Assembly (NCBI GenBank): GCA_937973965.1
Contig: CALJJQ010000070.1
Span: 1-42,695 of the forward strand
Source: an uncultured Calothrix sp.
GTDB lineage: Bacteria > Cyanobacteriota > Cyanobacteriia > Cyanobacteriales > Nostocaceae
DNA length: 42,695 bases
Direction of reading: 5' to 3'
Both the position numbers and the translations under genes were made by a program. Shown here in pieces: positions 9,703 to 20,133 of the stretch. The notes beneath the pieces are model-generated. The model did not search any database and was not told the origin of the DNA. It worked only from the letters and a program-made list of their open reading frames with translations. Each line of letters opens with the position of its first letter. Position 1 is the first letter of the stretch.

Positions 9703-9725
9703 AGTTTTACACCGACGAAAACAAT

Positions 9726-9748
9726 GAGACGTAGCGTTGCTACGTCTC
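9726..9748. repeat. Short perfect hairpin repeat (REP-like)
   Basis: GAGACGTAGC / GCTACGTCTC with a three-base loop, related to the hairpin at 5232-5258. Confidence 0.6.
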
Positions 9749-9815
9749 TACTGTCTTTCATCTATCAACTGTCACCGAACCTATAGGAAAATATCTCAAA
9801 CCTGGGAAGTCTAAT

Positions 9816-10772
9816 TTACACCAATTTCAAATCAGGGTAGTTAGCTAACAAATCATCGGATGTCAGGGTGTCACCTTCAGCTTGTGGTGTCCAAATTACC
9901 TCTACTGCAAGCAAATTATCACTACCGAGACTACCAATTTGTTTCAGTGCTGCTTGTAAATCTTCGCTACTGTTGATTGTCGACAGAGTGTATTTACCTA
10001 AGCTTGCCGTAATAATTGTCACAACTATGTATTCTCCTGGCGCAGTGGCGATCGCACTATCACTGTCACTTGGGAGAGCTTGGTTATTGGCAGCTGCATT
10101 CAGTTGGTTGTGGACGTTTGTCAGGGTTTCCTGAGTAAACTGACTGCGTTCGGCTAGGGATAAACGGTTAAATTCGGCTTCTGCGGTATTAAGTTTGACT
10201 TGTTGGTTATTAGTTGCCGCGTATACCCAGTATTCGGGATGACGGAGAAGGGCTAAACTAACTTCCTGGAGGATTTGGGTGCGTCCTTGACTGGTTTCGG
10301 TATCGGCAAATTCGGCAATCCGGTTTAACTCTGGCTGTAAGGAGCGAGCATTGGCTAGTAAGCCGACCTGGAGACGGTTGACGGAAACACTGGGATTAGC
10401 TGTATAGGTCACTTCCCCATCATCCTCACCATTACCGATACTGCGGAATGTCCGCAACAGGAAATTGGCGATCGCAATCATCACGAACAAACCAAGGATA
10501 CCGCTAAATCCACCAAAGCCGAAGAACGGGATTAAGAAAGGAAAGCCGAAACCACCGGGAGATGGGGCGTAATATCCACCACCACCAGGTGCGTAGGTTC
10601 GCGGAGCATAGGTGCGAGAGGAGGGTGCGCGGAAAGAGCCTCCACCAATGCGTCCTCCGGTGCGTGCGGCGGCAGCGCTGTCCATGTGACCTAGTGTTAT
10701 TCCTAACACGAGAGAGAGGATGAGAAGGGTTTTAAATAGGGGTTGGAAAATTTGTTTGAGTTTTTTGCTCAT
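9816..10772 (-). CDS. DUF1517 family membrane protein
   Basis: A protein of the DUF1517 family, found in cyanobacteria and plants, function unknown. The N-terminus has a basic start and a hydrophobic stretch ending in AAAA-R (signal-like). A low-complexity Gly/Tyr/Pro/Arg region follows (RIGGGSFRAPSSRTYAP), then a hydrophobic segment (FGFPFLIPFFGFGGFSGILGLFVMI, split by glycines) and a soluble C-terminal domain with NRLQVGLLANARSLQ and a closing VEVIWTPQAEGDTL. I prefer ATG 10772 (MSKKLKQ) over the ATG seven codons upstream because an AGGTGAG ribosome site lies just before it, giving 318 residues. Confidence 0.85.
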   Translation of the reverse strand: MSKKLKQIFQPLFKTLLILSLVLGITLGHMDSAAAARTGGRIGGGSFRAPSSRTYAPRTYAPGGGGYYAPSPGGFGFPFLIPFFGFGGFSGILGLFVMIAIANFLLRTFRSIGNGEDDGEVTYTANPSVSVNRLQVGLLANARSLQPELNRIAEFADTETSQGRTQILQEVSLALLRHPEYWVYAATNNQQVKLNTAEAEFNRLSLAERSQFTQETLTNVHNQLNAAANNQALPSDSDSAIATAPGEYIVVTIITASLGKYTLSTINSSEDLQAALKQIGSLGSDNLLAVEVIWTPQAEGDTLTSDDLLANYPDLKLV

Positions 10773-11495
10773 AACGCACTCACCTAGGAACATTTTTGAA
10801 AAAGTTTTTATTTCTATAAGTCTGGTTAATTCAAGAGCATCTGGGAGTTAATGATGTTTATCTGTGATTGTTTCGCTATCGACAGGATTATTCGCTACCT
10901 CTTTCATTAATTTAACGCGTCTGGTTACTTTATGACCCTAGTATGTGCCCTGGTTTAGGTGACGATAACCGTACCCATCCCGCATTTCTCACATAGCCGT
11001 AAAACTTACAGGGAGTAGTCCGTGATGGGAGTAGAAGGAAAATCAATCCGTTACTCAAGGCTTACAACTTACTCCTGAGAAACCCAGGTAAGATGTGCGT
11101 AGTGCAGTTTCTCTGGGGAACGGTTTATAAGGGGGTTTTCTCCCCCTCAACACTCATAAAAGAAACTAAAAAGTGAGGTCTGCTGGTAACGCAATCTGAC
11201 AGTTGTTAATCCCTAGAAAAGCCTAACCTGAGAGAAGTTTCTTCGATGATGAAAGTGATTTTTTCCCACTCCCGTACAGATGTGATATGTCGCGTCTCTC
11301 CCTATTCCCTACTCCCCCAACTCCCTTAGATGTTATCGCATTTTTGATCACTGGTATGGTCAATGGTGTTGATTACAAATTAATTTATAACAAATTCGAT
11401 TTTTCTCAGTAATAGGGATTAAAATAGTTCAGAAACTAAATCATTTATATGTATTTTTTAAGAATATTTTAAGATTTAATTCTTGATTTTTTGGT
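10773..11495. other. Divergent intergenic region with repeats
   Basis: About 720 bp between the DUF1517 gene (minus) and the large hybrid kinase (plus), which must contain both promoters. It holds a complete family D repeat (10979-11088) and a partial family C word (GTACAGATGTGATATGTCGCG near 11274) beside GGGAGT-type tracts. No coding region is seen. Confidence 0.6.
10979..11088. repeat. Dispersed MITE-like repeat, family D, copy 3
   Basis: CCCGCATTTCTCAC at the left and CCTGAGAAACCCAGG at the right form imperfect inverted ends. The core (AAAACTTACAGGGAGTAG, GTAGAAGGAAAATCAATCCG) matches copy 1 at 1458-1571. Confidence 0.75.
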
Positions 11496-14400
11496 ATGAC
11501 AAATAAGTCCGATGAAATGACGAATCCTCATCACAAAGCTGATAATCTGTTTGTAGTTGGAGTTGGGGCTTCTGCGGGGGGGTTGCGTGCTTTAGAAGAG
11601 TTTTTTGAAAATATGCCTGTGGATAGTGGTGCTGCATTTGTGGTGATTCAGCACCTATCACCGGATTTTAAAAGTTTGATGAAAGAATTGCTGGGACGGA
11701 AGACCCGGATGGCAATTTATCGGGTGACGGATCGAATGGAGTTGGAACCTAATTCGATTTATTTGATTTCACCGGGTAAAAACTTAATTTTAGAAAATAA
11801 TTGTTTACGATTGCTGGAGCAGGAAGAAAGAAATCGTCATGGATTGAATTTTCCCATTGATATATTTTTGGAATCCTTAGCCAAAAACTTTGCGGAAAGA
11901 GCGATTGGGGTGATTTTATCGGGTACGGGTAGCGACGGTACTAAAGGGTTACGGGCGATCAATGAAGCGGGAGGGTTTACAATGGTACAAGACCCAGCGA
12001 CGGCGGAATTTGACGGAATGCCACGAACTGCGATCGCGACAGGGGTAGTGGATCGGGTTTTATCACCCCAGGAGTTAGCCCAAGCAGTTAGTCAATTAAT
12101 GCGATCGCCAATTGAAAATCAGCAAGCTCATAAGCACCGTTTACGTAATTCGGATTCGTTAAAGTTACAAAGAATTGCCAGCATTTTGGCGAAGTACGAG
12201 CATACGGATTTTTCCCATTACAAAACTAGCACCCTATCGCGGAGAATCCATCGTCGTTGTTTAATTAGTGGTTGTAATAATTTGGAAGATTATATCCATT
12301 TATTAGAAGTTTCTGGGGAAGAAAGAAATACATTACGTCACGATTTATTAATTAGTGTCACCCAATTTTTTCGCGACCCAGAAGCATGGAAATATCTGGA
12401 AAACAGCGTGATTCCCTCCATGATTATGGAAGCAAAACCAGGGGACGAATTAAGGTTTTGGGTGACAGCATGTGCAACGGGAGAAGAAGCCTATTCCCTG
12501 GCAATTTTAGTCGATGAAGCGGTGGAGAATCTCAATCCCAGTATCAAATTCAAGATTTTTGCCACCGATATTGATAAAGAAGCTTTAGAAAAAGCAACTC
12601 AAGGCATATATCCAGAAACAATAATTAACGACGTGCATCCAGAAAGATTACAAAAATATTTCATTCGCAAAGAGCAATCCTATCAGGTGATTCGGAAACT
12701 GCGGGAAAAGCTATTATTTGCACCCCACGATTTGACCAAAGATGCGGGTTTTACGCGCATGAATATGATTAATTGTCGGAATGTGTTGATTTATATGCAA
12801 CCGGAATTGCAACAACAGGTTCTGCGCAATTTACACTTTTCCCTGACAAGTCAAGGCATATTATTTTTAGGGGAAGCGGAAACTTTAGGAGAAATTGAAG
12901 ACGAATTTACAACTTTGAATAAAAGGGCCAAAATATATTGTAAGCGTCGAGATATCCGTCTACCAATCACCAGCAAAAGCCTCGATAAAAACCCTCGTTA
13001 CTTACCAACTAGACTCAAACCCAAACAGGTAATTCAAGAGTCGCGCTTAGAGCCGATTTTAGATGATGTTTTTAGTGAGTTTTTAGCAGAACAAAATGCT
13101 ACCTGTTTATTAGTCGATAAAGATAACCAACTGTTTCACGTTTTTAATAATTCCTTAGATATCCTGAAATTCTCAACGGGTAGAACCAGTAAGGATGTGG
13201 CAAAATTGATTATTCCGGCCTTACAGTTACCTCTAATTACGGCTTTACATCGCGCCAAACGGGAACACCGTCCAGTCGCTTATTCAGGGATTAACTTGAC
13301 CCAGCATCATCCGGGTTTAACAGTTAGTTTGAAAGTGAGCTATCACGAAAATAATAAATTAGCAGGGGATTTTTTCATCGTAATTATTCAACAAGATACC
13401 CAACCCCTAAGTTTACCTGTAGAGCATTTTCAAGCAGATTCGGAAGCGTCCCAGCGCATTATTGAATTAGAATACGAACTGCAACAAACCCGTGAAAATC
13501 TCCAAGCAGTCATTGAAGAATTAGAAACCACCAATGAAGAACAACAAGCGACAAATGAAGAGTTAACTGCTTCTAATGAAGAACTACAAAGTACCAACGA
13601 AGAATTACATTCGGTGAATGAAGAACTTTACACTGTGAATGCAGAGTATCAGTCGAAAATCGAAGAATTAACCGAACTCAATAACGATATTGACAATTTA
13701 TTACGCAGCACGGATATTGGTGTTGTCTTCCTCGATAAAGAGTTAAAAATTCGTAAGTTTACTCCTGCGGCAACAATTGCGATCAACTTAGTTGATGCTG
13801 ATATCGGTAGACCACTACGGCATATTACCCACAATCTCAATTGTGATGACCTGCTAGGATTATTACAACAGGTAATTACAACTAAAATCCCCCTAGATCA
13901 AGAGGTACAAGTAGTCAGTAGTGGCTTTAATTTACTGATGAGGGTAAACCCCTATTTACAAGAAGATCAAACCCTGGACGGAATTGTTTTAACCTTTGTT
14001 GATATTGATGAAATCAAGCAAGTTCAACAACGTTTATTGAAGGTAGAAGCAGCATTACGTTTAGCAAATGAAGACCTGGAAAAACGAGTTAGCGAACGCA
14101 CCGCAGAACTTGCTCAGGCGAAGGAAGCAGCTGAAGCGGCAAACCAAGCGAAAAGTGCTTTTATCGCCCATATTAGCCATGAATTACGAACTCCTTTAAA
14201 TGCGATTTTAGGGTTTACACAAATTTTGCAAACTAAAGCTGATTTAAGTATCAATGAACAACGCCAAGGAATTGAAATTATCCATCGTTCTGGACAACAT
14301 TTACTGACACTAATTAATGATATTTTGTATCTTGCAAAAATTGAAGCGGGTAAACTAGAACTTCACGCCAATGATTTTCAATTTGCTAATTTTCTGGATA

Positions 14401-15608
14401 ATTTAATTGCCATTATCCGCATTCGCGCTGAACAGAAACAGATACAGTTAAAATACGAAAAAGTATCCACCTTACCAGTCGCAATTCATTGTGATGAAAC
14501 CAGATTAAGACAAGTGTTGTTAAATCTGCTGAGTAATGCAATTAAATTCACCTTTCAAGGTTGTGTGTCCCTGCGGGTAGGTTATGTTGAAGATTTTCAA
14601 AATCAACTAGACTCTGGTGATGCGATATCTTCTATTCGCAGCAATAAAATTCGCTTTCAAATTGAAGATACTGGTATTGGTATTCCGGAGGATAAAATTA
14701 CAGAAATTTTCCTCCCATTTCACCAGTTAAAGTTAGATAATCATCAATCCCTCAATGAAGGAACAGGTTTAGGATTAACCATTAGTCAAAATATTATCCG
14801 ACAAATGGGAGGAGAAATCCAAGTTAGGAGTACTCCTCATCAAGGAAGTGTGTTTTGGTTTGATTTAGATTTACCGGAGGTCTCCAACTACAGTGAATCA
14901 AGCCATGCTATTCATCAGCAACAAATTATTGCCTATGCTGGAGAAAGACGCAAAATTTTGGTTGCAGATGACCACGATAGTAATCGCAAGTTTGCTGTCA
15001 ATTTACTTACTTCTTTAGGGTTTGAAGTGTTAGAAGCCGAGAGGGGTGAAATGGTAATAAAAAAGGCTGAAGAAAACCAGCCTGACTTGATTATTTTAGA
15101 TTGGTTAATGCCAGGAATTAAAGGTATAGATATTATCCATGCTATTCGCCATCATCCCCAACTACAAAAAACAATTATTATTGCCACTTCTGCTAGTAGT
15201 AGTCTACAAGAAGAATCATTATATCTACAAGCTGGTTGTCATGCATTTATTCCTAAACCAATTCAATTTCAACAGCTACTAGATTTAGTCAGAACCCACT
15301 TAAATATCGAATGGATATTTCAAGATACTTCAATTAATCTATTTGCGGATGAATTAGGAAATAACTTGTTAGATGAAACTTTTACATCTATTTCTCAACC
15401 GATTATTGCTCCTAAATCAGAAGAACTAAATACCCTTTTACAATTAGCTATCCAGGGTGACATTCGTCGTATTTTACAACAGGTTAACTATTTAGAAAGT
15501 TTGGATAGCCAATACCATTTATTCTGTCAACAGGTACGTAATTTCGCTGATGCTTTTCAGATAAATCAGTTACAGGATTTTTTGCGTCAGTACTTACAAG
15601 CTAGTTGA
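11496..15608 (+). CDS. CheB-CheR-PAS-histidine kinase-receiver fusion protein
   Basis: A 1370-residue signalling protein. An N-terminal CheB methylesterase domain carries Ser26 (GASAGG), His53 (IQHLSPD) and Asp147 (GTGSDG). A CheR methyltransferase domain (about 205-480, CATGEEAYS) follows. A heptad-rich coiled coil near 665-725 (repeated NEEL units) leads into a PAS domain (about 735-850). A HisKA domain has the phosphorylatable His in HISHELRTP near 895, followed by an HATPase domain ([15 protein letters not shown]). The C-terminal receiver has its Asp in ILDWLMPG near 1201. The usual receiver in front of CheB is absent. No chemotaxis or pilus genes are nearby, so a role outside classical chemotaxis is likely. 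It is 145 bp upstream of another kinase on the same strand. Confidence 0.95.
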   Translation: MTNKSDEMTNPHHKADNLFVVGVGASAGGLRALEEFFENMPVDSGAAFVVIQHLSPDFKSLMKELLGRKTRMAIYRVTDRMELEPNSIYLISPGKNLILENNCLRLLEQEERNRHGLNFPIDIFLESLAKNFAERAIGVILSGTGSDGTKGLRAINEAGGFTMVQDPATAEFDGMPRTAIATGVVDRVLSPQELAQAVSQLMRSPIENQQAHKHRLRNSDSLKLQRIASILAKYEHTDFSHYKTSTLSRRIHRRCLISGCNNLEDYIHLLEVSGEERNTLRHDLLISVTQFFRDPEAWKYLENSVIPSMIMEAKPGDELRFWVTACATGEEAYSLAILVDEAVENLNPSIKFKIFATDIDKEALEKATQGIYPETIINDVHPERLQKYFIRKEQSYQVIRKLREKLLFAPHDLTKDAGFTRMNMINCRNVLIYMQPELQQQVLRNLHFSLTSQGILFLGEAETLGEIEDEFTTLNKRAKIYCKRRDIRLPITSKSLDKNPRYLPTRLKPKQVIQESRLEPILDDVFSEFLAEQNATCLLVDKDNQLFHVFNNSLDILKFSTGRTSKDVAKLIIPALQLPLITALHRAKREHRPVAYSGINLTQHHPGLTVSLKVSYHENNKLAGDFFIVIIQQDTQPLSLPVEHFQADSEASQRIIELEYELQQTRENLQAVIEELETTNEEQQATNEELTASNEELQSTNEELHSVNEELYTVNAEYQSKIEELTELNNDIDNLLRSTDIGVVFLDKELKIRKFTPAATIAINLVDADIGRPLRHITHNLNCDDLLGLLQQVITTKIPLDQEVQVVSSGFNLLMRVNPYLQEDQTLDGIVLTFVDIDEIKQVQQRLLKVEAALRLANEDLEKRVSERTAELAQAKEAAEAANQAKSAFIAHISHELRTPLNAILGFTQILQTKADLSINEQRQGIEIIHRSGQHLLTLINDILYLAKIEAGKLELHANDFQFANFLDNLIAIIRIRAEQKQIQLKYEKVSTLPVAIHCDETRLRQVLLNLLSNAIKFTFQGCVSLRVGYVEDFQNQLDSGDAISSIRSNKIRFQIEDTGIGIPEDKITEIFLPFHQLKLDNHQSLNEGTGLGLTISQNIIRQMGGEIQVRSTPHQGSVFWFDLDLPEVSNYSESSHAIHQQQIIAYAGERRKILVADDHDSNRKFAVNLLTSLGFEVLEAERGEMVIKKAEENQPDLIILDWLMPGIKGIDIIHAIRHHPQLQKTIIIATSASSSLQEESLYLQAGCHAFIPKPIQFQQLLDLVRTHLNIEWIFQDTSINLFADELGNNLLDETFTSISQPIIAPKSEELNTLLQLAIQGDIRRILQQVNYLESLDSQYHLFCQQVRNFADAFQINQLQDFLRQYLQAS

Positions 15609-15753
15609 AATCCCATCTCTCAGAAAATACCTTTCCGGTAGTCCCTACCCGGTGAGGAAACTAGAAGTGTTAAAAAAAGTTAAGTTTTCGGCGATTTATT
15701 GATATATTGAAGGAGGAATTTATAATTTTATCTTAGACGATACGATGTAAAAA

Positions 15754-17469
15754 ATGAACTCTGAAGCTGCTGGGTTAGAAGTTGATGCTACTGAAACAAT
15801 TTTAATCGTTGATGATTACCCTAGTAATTTACGGGTATTGTTTACCTTTTTAGAGGAAGCAGGTTACAGAGTTTTGGCAGTGCAAAATGGTGAAAATGCG
15901 CTGCAAATAGTTGAGTCTAATCGTCCAGATTTAATTTTATTAGATATTTTGATGCCGGGAATGGATGGATTTGAAGTTTGTCAGCGTTTACAAGCAAAAC
16001 CATCAACTAGTAGTATCCCCATTATTTTTTTGACTGCACTTTCAGAAACGGAAAATAAATTAAAAGGCTTTGAATTAGGGGGTGTGGATTATGTCACTAA
16101 ACCCATTGAAAAACAGGAACTTCTAGCCAGAATTCAAACCCATTTGAGCTTGCAAAAAATGCGTCAGAATTTGAAATTACATAATCAAAAACTGGAATCA
16201 GAAATTGAAGTACGCAAGCAGATAGAAAAGCGATTATGGGAGAAGACTTTTTTATTACAACAAGCTGTTGATTTTGAAGGTTTAGTGCGTCGAATCACGG
16301 AAAAAATCTGTGATAGTTTAGATGAAAATCAAATTTTACAAACTGCAACCGAGGAACTCTATCGAGTTTTACAAATTGATAGTTGTCAAATTGAATTACA
16401 TGATGAAAGTCAACAGATTGCCAAAATTGCCTTTGTATATCGACCTGATACATCTGGACTGAAAAACAGCGATCGCAATCTTGCAGATTTTCCTGAGTTA
16501 CAGCAGCAGTTATCCCAGAAAAAACCCATACAATTTGTCGATATCAGTTTACAATTACTACCAAATCAACAAAAATATACCCGTCTTGGCTGTCCAATTA
16601 TCGAAAATCACGGTATTAACCGTTATCTGGGTACTTTATGGTTACTCAAAGACCAAGGGGAAGTCTTTGCAGAGATGGAAATACACCTTGCTCAACAGGT
16701 AGCTAATCAGTGCGCGATCGCCATTCGTCAAGCTCGCTTATACGAAGCTTCCCAGCAACAGGTTAAGGAGTTGGAAAAACTCAATCAAGTTAAAGATAAT
16801 TTTCTTAAAAGTATTTCCCACGAACTCCGTTCCCCCTTGAGTACCATGCAACTATCTATTCAAACCATTGAAAAAATGTTGCAAATGGAGGGGATTTCCT
16901 ATCGTTCCCCAAAATTCACGAGAGTCGTGGATATATTCTACCGTAATTGTCAGCGCTACAATCGTTTAGTCGATGATTTATTAACACTTTGTTATCTTGA
17001 TGCCAAAGTTGGCAATCGAAACTGGGAATGGATTAATTTACAAGTCTGGATACCAGAAATTGCCCAAAATTTTCTCGAAAGAATTCAAAACCAACAACAG
17101 GAACTAGTACTAAATTTACCTACGGAATTGCCCCTATTGTACACAGATAACTCTATTTTAGAACGAATTGTCACTGAATTACTCACTAACGCCTGTAAAT
17201 ATACTCCTGCAGGGGAGAAAATTACAATTTCTACTCAAGTGGAACAGGAGCAGATTCTGATGACAATTAGCAATTCGGGAATAGAAATACCTCCCCCAGA
17301 ACAGGAGCGTATTTTTGACCAATTTTACCGCATTCCCAATAACGACCCTTGGCAATATGGGGGAACTGGTTTAGGTTTGGCTTTAGTAAAAAAAATGGTG
17401 GAGCTATTAGGTGCAACTATTTCTGTCACCAGTGGAAATGGGGAAACTCAATTTACTCTGCGTTTATGA
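15754..17469 (+). CDS. Receiver-GAF-histidine kinase hybrid
   Basis: A 571-residue signalling kinase with its receiver domain first (about 15-135, phospho-acceptor Asp64 in LLDILMPG, Lys in TKPIE). A short coiled segment and a GAF-like sensor region (about 175-330) follow. The HisKA domain has His356 in SISHELRSP, and the HATPase domain carries NACKYTPAG and GTGLGLALV. The GAF lacks an obvious bilin-binding Cys-His pair, so it is not called a photoreceptor. Being 145 bp downstream of the CheB/CheR hybrid and co-oriented, it may accept phosphate from that protein. An in-frame ATG-TAA pair three codons before the start means that upstream ATG cannot be used. Ligand and target are unknown. Confidence 0.94.
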   Translation: MNSEAAGLEVDATETILIVDDYPSNLRVLFTFLEEAGYRVLAVQNGENALQIVESNRPDLILLDILMPGMDGFEVCQRLQAKPSTSSIPIIFLTALSETENKLKGFELGGVDYVTKPIEKQELLARIQTHLSLQKMRQNLKLHNQKLESEIEVRKQIEKRLWEKTFLLQQAVDFEGLVRRITEKICDSLDENQILQTATEELYRVLQIDSCQIELHDESQQIAKIAFVYRPDTSGLKNSDRNLADFPELQQQLSQKKPIQFVDISLQLLPNQQKYTRLGCPIIENHGINRYLGTLWLLKDQGEVFAEMEIHLAQQVANQCAIAIRQARLYEASQQQVKELEKLNQVKDNFLKSISHELRSPLSTMQLSIQTIEKMLQMEGISYRSPKFTRVVDIFYRNCQRYNRLVDDLLTLCYLDAKVGNRNWEWINLQVWIPEIAQNFLERIQNQQQELVLNLPTELPLLYTDNSILERIVTELLTNACKYTPAGEKITISTQVEQEQILMTISNSGIEIPPPEQERIFDQFYRIPNNDPWQYGGTGLGLALVKKMVELLGATISVTSGNGETQFTLRL

Positions 17470-17482
17470 TTCAAAATAATTT

Positions 17483-17577
17483 GTAATACCCGCTACGCGG
17501 GAAGCAAGCTACGTAATAGCCTACGGCAACGCTTCGCGTACGTAATACCCGCTACGCGGGAAGCAAGCTACGTAATT
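17483..17577. repeat. Tandem palindromic repeat (CCCGCTACGCGGG type)
   Basis: Two copies of a CGTAATACCCGCTACGCGGG unit flank a central GCAACGCTTCGCGTACG unit, right after the kinase stop. A related array is at 22768-22830. Each unit is itself palindromic, so the transcript could fold into stable hairpins. Confidence 0.75.
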
Positions 17578-17722
17578 TGCAATTCTTTAACTGTTGATTG
17601 TTAATCGTCAACCCCAAAAATTATGTAGGTGTAGCCAAGTTCAACACTTCCAAGTAAAAAAGGTATTATAAAAACCCACGCAAGTGTTTTTCCCTACTCA
17701 CTACTCCCTACTCCCTTTCCAG

Positions 17723-18391
17723 CTATGATGGTAGCAAATTTTCCAGTGCTGCACCAACGACTTGGTGGTCGGGGTCTTGACGCAATTTTTGTAAGGCTGC
17801 TTTTGCTGTCTCCTGTTCAAATAATTTGAGTGCATAGGCAACACGGATACGAATTCTTTCTGAGGGATGATTGACTAAATCAAGTAATTGATTTATTACT
17901 TGTTCCTGGATCTGGGAATTAGCTAAGGTCGCTAAAGCGTCTACAGCAGATTCCTGGACAGTTTCATCTTCATCTGTATGGGCGATCGCTTGCTGACAAA
18001 TATCAAATAATTCGTCGGGACAGTCCATTTCTGTTAAAGCTGCAAGGATGCTCCGACGCACTAACCAATGGTCATCTTGATAAAAGGTACTCACTAAATG
18101 GGAAATTGCGATCGCTCCAAATAGGGAAAGGGAGTTAGCTGCTTCTGCACGCACATTCGGTGTATCATCGAAGCGAATCATCTCCAACAAAGACGCAAAG
18201 GATTCGGCTGTTTGTTGTTTTCCAAAAGCCATCGCGACGAAGGAACGTACCAAAAATTCCGGGTCATGGATTTTGGTTTGCAGTAGGGGAACAGCGATTT
18301 CCGGGGAATAATTTTTCAATGCGGCGATCGCTTTGAGACGGTATTGAAAGTCTGGATGGTGAAGGTTTAATTTGATTGATTCAAGTTCCAT
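17723..18391 (-). CDS. HEAT-repeat protein (NblB / phycobilin-lyase E/F-like)
   Basis: A 222-residue, all-helical protein built of about six HEAT-type repeats of roughly 30 residues (for example AIAALKNYSPEIAVPLL, VRAEAANSLSLFG, VRRSILAALTEM, IRVAYALKLF). Cyanobacterial proteins of this size and type include the phycobilisome-degradation factor NblB and the CpcE/CpcF-type bilin lyases, and this could be a member. I cannot decide between these and a generic HEAT protein. Supporting context is the divergent phycobiliprotein-like gene 320 bp away. The start ATG at 18391 is the only reasonable one. Confidence 0.75.
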   Translation of the reverse strand: MELESIKLNLHHPDFQYRLKAIAALKNYSPEIAVPLLQTKIHDPEFLVRSFVAMAFGKQQTAESFASLLEMIRFDDTPNVRAEAANSLSLFGAIAISHLVSTFYQDDHWLVRRSILAALTEMDCPDELFDICQQAIAHTDEDETVQESAVDALATLANSQIQEQVINQLLDLVNHPSERIRIRVAYALKLFEQETAKAALQKLRQDPDHQVVGAALENLLPS

Positions 18392-18711
18392 GTTTTGTTA
18401 AATTAGGGAGTTGGAAATGGGGAGTGGGGGATTGGGAATTAGAACTATTTCGGTGTAAAGTGTTATTAAATAGTTAGTTTCGGCTACTCGTCTTGTTGCT
18501 GTTGCGTCCACATTTCATTTGCACGCAGCCCAGCAATAGAATACCTTTTGTACCCCTTTTATAGCAATTCCCAAAACGTTTGCAACACATCCAGGATATT
18601 GAGACGTGGTAATGTTACGTCTTGTCAACATCAATCTGTCCCATTCTCGTTTCAAATTAGTATTACTTTTGCCTACTCCCAATTCCCCACTATCTGAGCA
18701 TAACTCGACCG
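18392..18711. other. Divergent promoter region
   Basis: 320 bp between the HEAT-repeat gene and the phycobiliprotein-like gene. It contains GGGAGTGGGG tracts and a degenerate hairpin near 18598-18630 (GAGACGTGGTAATG). No coding sequence is seen. Confidence 0.5.
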
Positions 18712-19290
18712 ATGACCCAACTAAGCGAAAAAGTTAAAGAATTAATTGTCAAAGCACGAATCGTTAGCTTTGCGACTTGGGATAGTACCCACCCCCCTGA
18801 TGCGATCGCAATTTTTCAAAATGCGGATGATCAACGTCGTTACCTGAATGACGAGGAATTGTCTTTCCTCCAAACCACTGTCCCCAGTCACAGTAAATAC
18901 ATTCCGGTTATCCAGATGTTGCGCGATCGCGTCACCGAAATTGTCGATCAAGCTCGCGGTCATGTCCTTCAACAATTCCCAAATATCACGGAACCAGGTG
19001 GTGGTTTATACCCACCATCACGCGCAGATGCTTGTTGGCGAGATTTTTGGCATTTTTTGCGCTGTATTACCTACGGTATTGCTGGACAACACACTGTCTA
19101 TACCAGTTCCGTTGGACTCGATTATATGAAACAATTATACCAGGAATTACAAGTACCCCTAGATGCGATGATTGTTGGCTTGGAAGGAATTAAAACAGCA
19201 AGTTTACAAAGGTGTGAAGCTGAACAACAAGCAGTCCTCGCACCCTATTTTGACCACCTCATTAGTCAAATGAAAACCTTTCTGAAGTGA
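18712..19290 (+). CDS. Divergent phycobiliprotein-like (globin-fold) protein
   Basis: A 192-residue protein with the general pattern of the phycobilisome-protein family. The segment ACWRDFWHFLRCITYGIAG (about 107-125) lines up with the bilin-attachment helix of allophycocyanins (TCLRDLDYYLRLITYGI), which puts Cys108 at the bilin-binding position. The C-terminal VPLDAMIVGLEGIK and APYFDHLI also match the family. It differs from normal antenna subunits by about 30 extra residues, a GGGLYPPSR loop before the Cys, and Cys118 and Cys203-like extra cysteines in place of conserved residues. It may bind a bilin as a sensor or assembly protein rather than sit in the antenna. It is divergent from a HEAT-repeat gene and 4 kb from the rfp genes. 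Confidence 0.8.
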   Translation: MTQLSEKVKELIVKARIVSFATWDSTHPPDAIAIFQNADDQRRYLNDEELSFLQTTVPSHSKYIPVIQMLRDRVTEIVDQARGHVLQQFPNITEPGGGLYPPSRADACWRDFWHFLRCITYGIAGQHTVYTSSVGLDYMKQLYQELQVPLDAMIVGLEGIKTASLQRCEAEQQAVLAPYFDHLISQMKTFLK

Positions 19291-19317
19291 AATAATTATT
19301 TAGAATGTTGACTTTTC

Positions 19318-19475
19318 CTAGTACAGTTTGGCGGAAATAAACCGAGTATTAATTTAGTCACAACTTTATTATATATATCTAGTGACTATGCTCTGCGTGG
19401 TCACTCAGTCAGCGAGGGTTACTGCCTTCATTAGGTTCCGCACCCACGCGGAGCATGGGTGCGAGGGAAAAGGCT
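19318..19475. repeat. MITE-like element, family A, copy 2 (inverted)
   Basis: Starts CTAGTACAGTTTGGCGG and includes ACCGAGTATTAATTTAGTC, GACTATGCTCTGCGTGG and CCACGCGGAGCATGGGTGCG. This is the reverse complement of most of 42021-42179. The far end (expected GTACTAG) is not recognisable, so the copy is probably truncated. Confidence 0.75.
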
Positions 19476-20090
19476 GAAACTCTTGTCCAGAATTATTCGT
19501 GGGAAATAGAAGTTTTTAAAAACCTCCTAGTATATTGAGAAAAAATCAGTAAACCTGGAATCAGCAAGTTATTGATTTCGTTCTCAACTATTAAACCTTA
19601 ACTGACAAAATTATTGATTCACAAGGATTGTAGTGTTTAAAATCCGTCGTAGCGAGCTTCGACCGAGGAGTATTCACGTTAACTAAGGCTACAGAGAGAT
19701 TTTCGACTTTGACCATCAGTTTTTTTATACCTAGGTGTGTTTTCAACAGATTCCAGCGATCACAATTTTAATAACCAGGAATTATCCTGATTTATTTTAT
19801 TTAGGGTTTGTGGAAAAAGTCTTTTAGTGAGGTGAGGGAGTGGGGAGACGGGATATGTCACGTCTGTACAGGAATGGTTTTAAGCCAACAATTCCACTTT
19901 TGCTTACAGATGCAAGGTTTTTTCATCTCTATACACCTATTTGGAAAGCACTGTTTGCGAATAAAATACCCTCCAATGCTGAAAAGATAAGAGTTTTACT
20001 ATTTTTCCGCAAGCCCTATTTATGTCTTATTTGTAGTCCTGAAAATGAACTAATCTACGAGAAAACGCTACATGCATTTAACCCCATTAG

Positions 20091-20111
20091 CCAGGGATTT
20101 ACAATCCCTGG
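20091..20111 (-). terminator. Hairpin downstream of ispH
   Basis: A perfect 9-bp stem (CCAGGGATT / AATCCCTGG, 3-base loop) lies just past the ispH stop in the direction of transcription. There is no clear T-run, so the terminator call is tentative. Confidence 0.45.
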
Positions 20112-20133
20112 TAGACGGGATGCAAAATGTCCC

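Larger units (their letters stand above)
19291..20133. other. Long gap with a family A repeat
   Basis: About 840 bp with no gene I accept. It holds a family A element (19318-19475), a partial family C word (GGAGACGGGATATGTCACGTCTGTACAGG near 19840, quoted here in part as ATATGTCACGTCTGTACAG), and a hairpin (20091-20111) that probably terminates ispH. A 136-codon frame at 19840-20250 runs into ispH on the other strand and is a shadow. Confidence 0.55.

Noticed and set aside
15745-15750. ATG-TAA start-stop pair in frame just before the receiver-GAF-kinase gene
   Set aside because: Could act as a regulatory minimal frame, but the AAGGAGGAA ribosome-like site is about 27 bases upstream, too far, so chance is more likely.
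17483-17577. Palindromic CCCGCTACGCGGG repeats as a CRISPR array
   Set aside because: Only two or three units, joined by the same conserved sequence instead of unique spacers; a dispersed copy exists at 22768.
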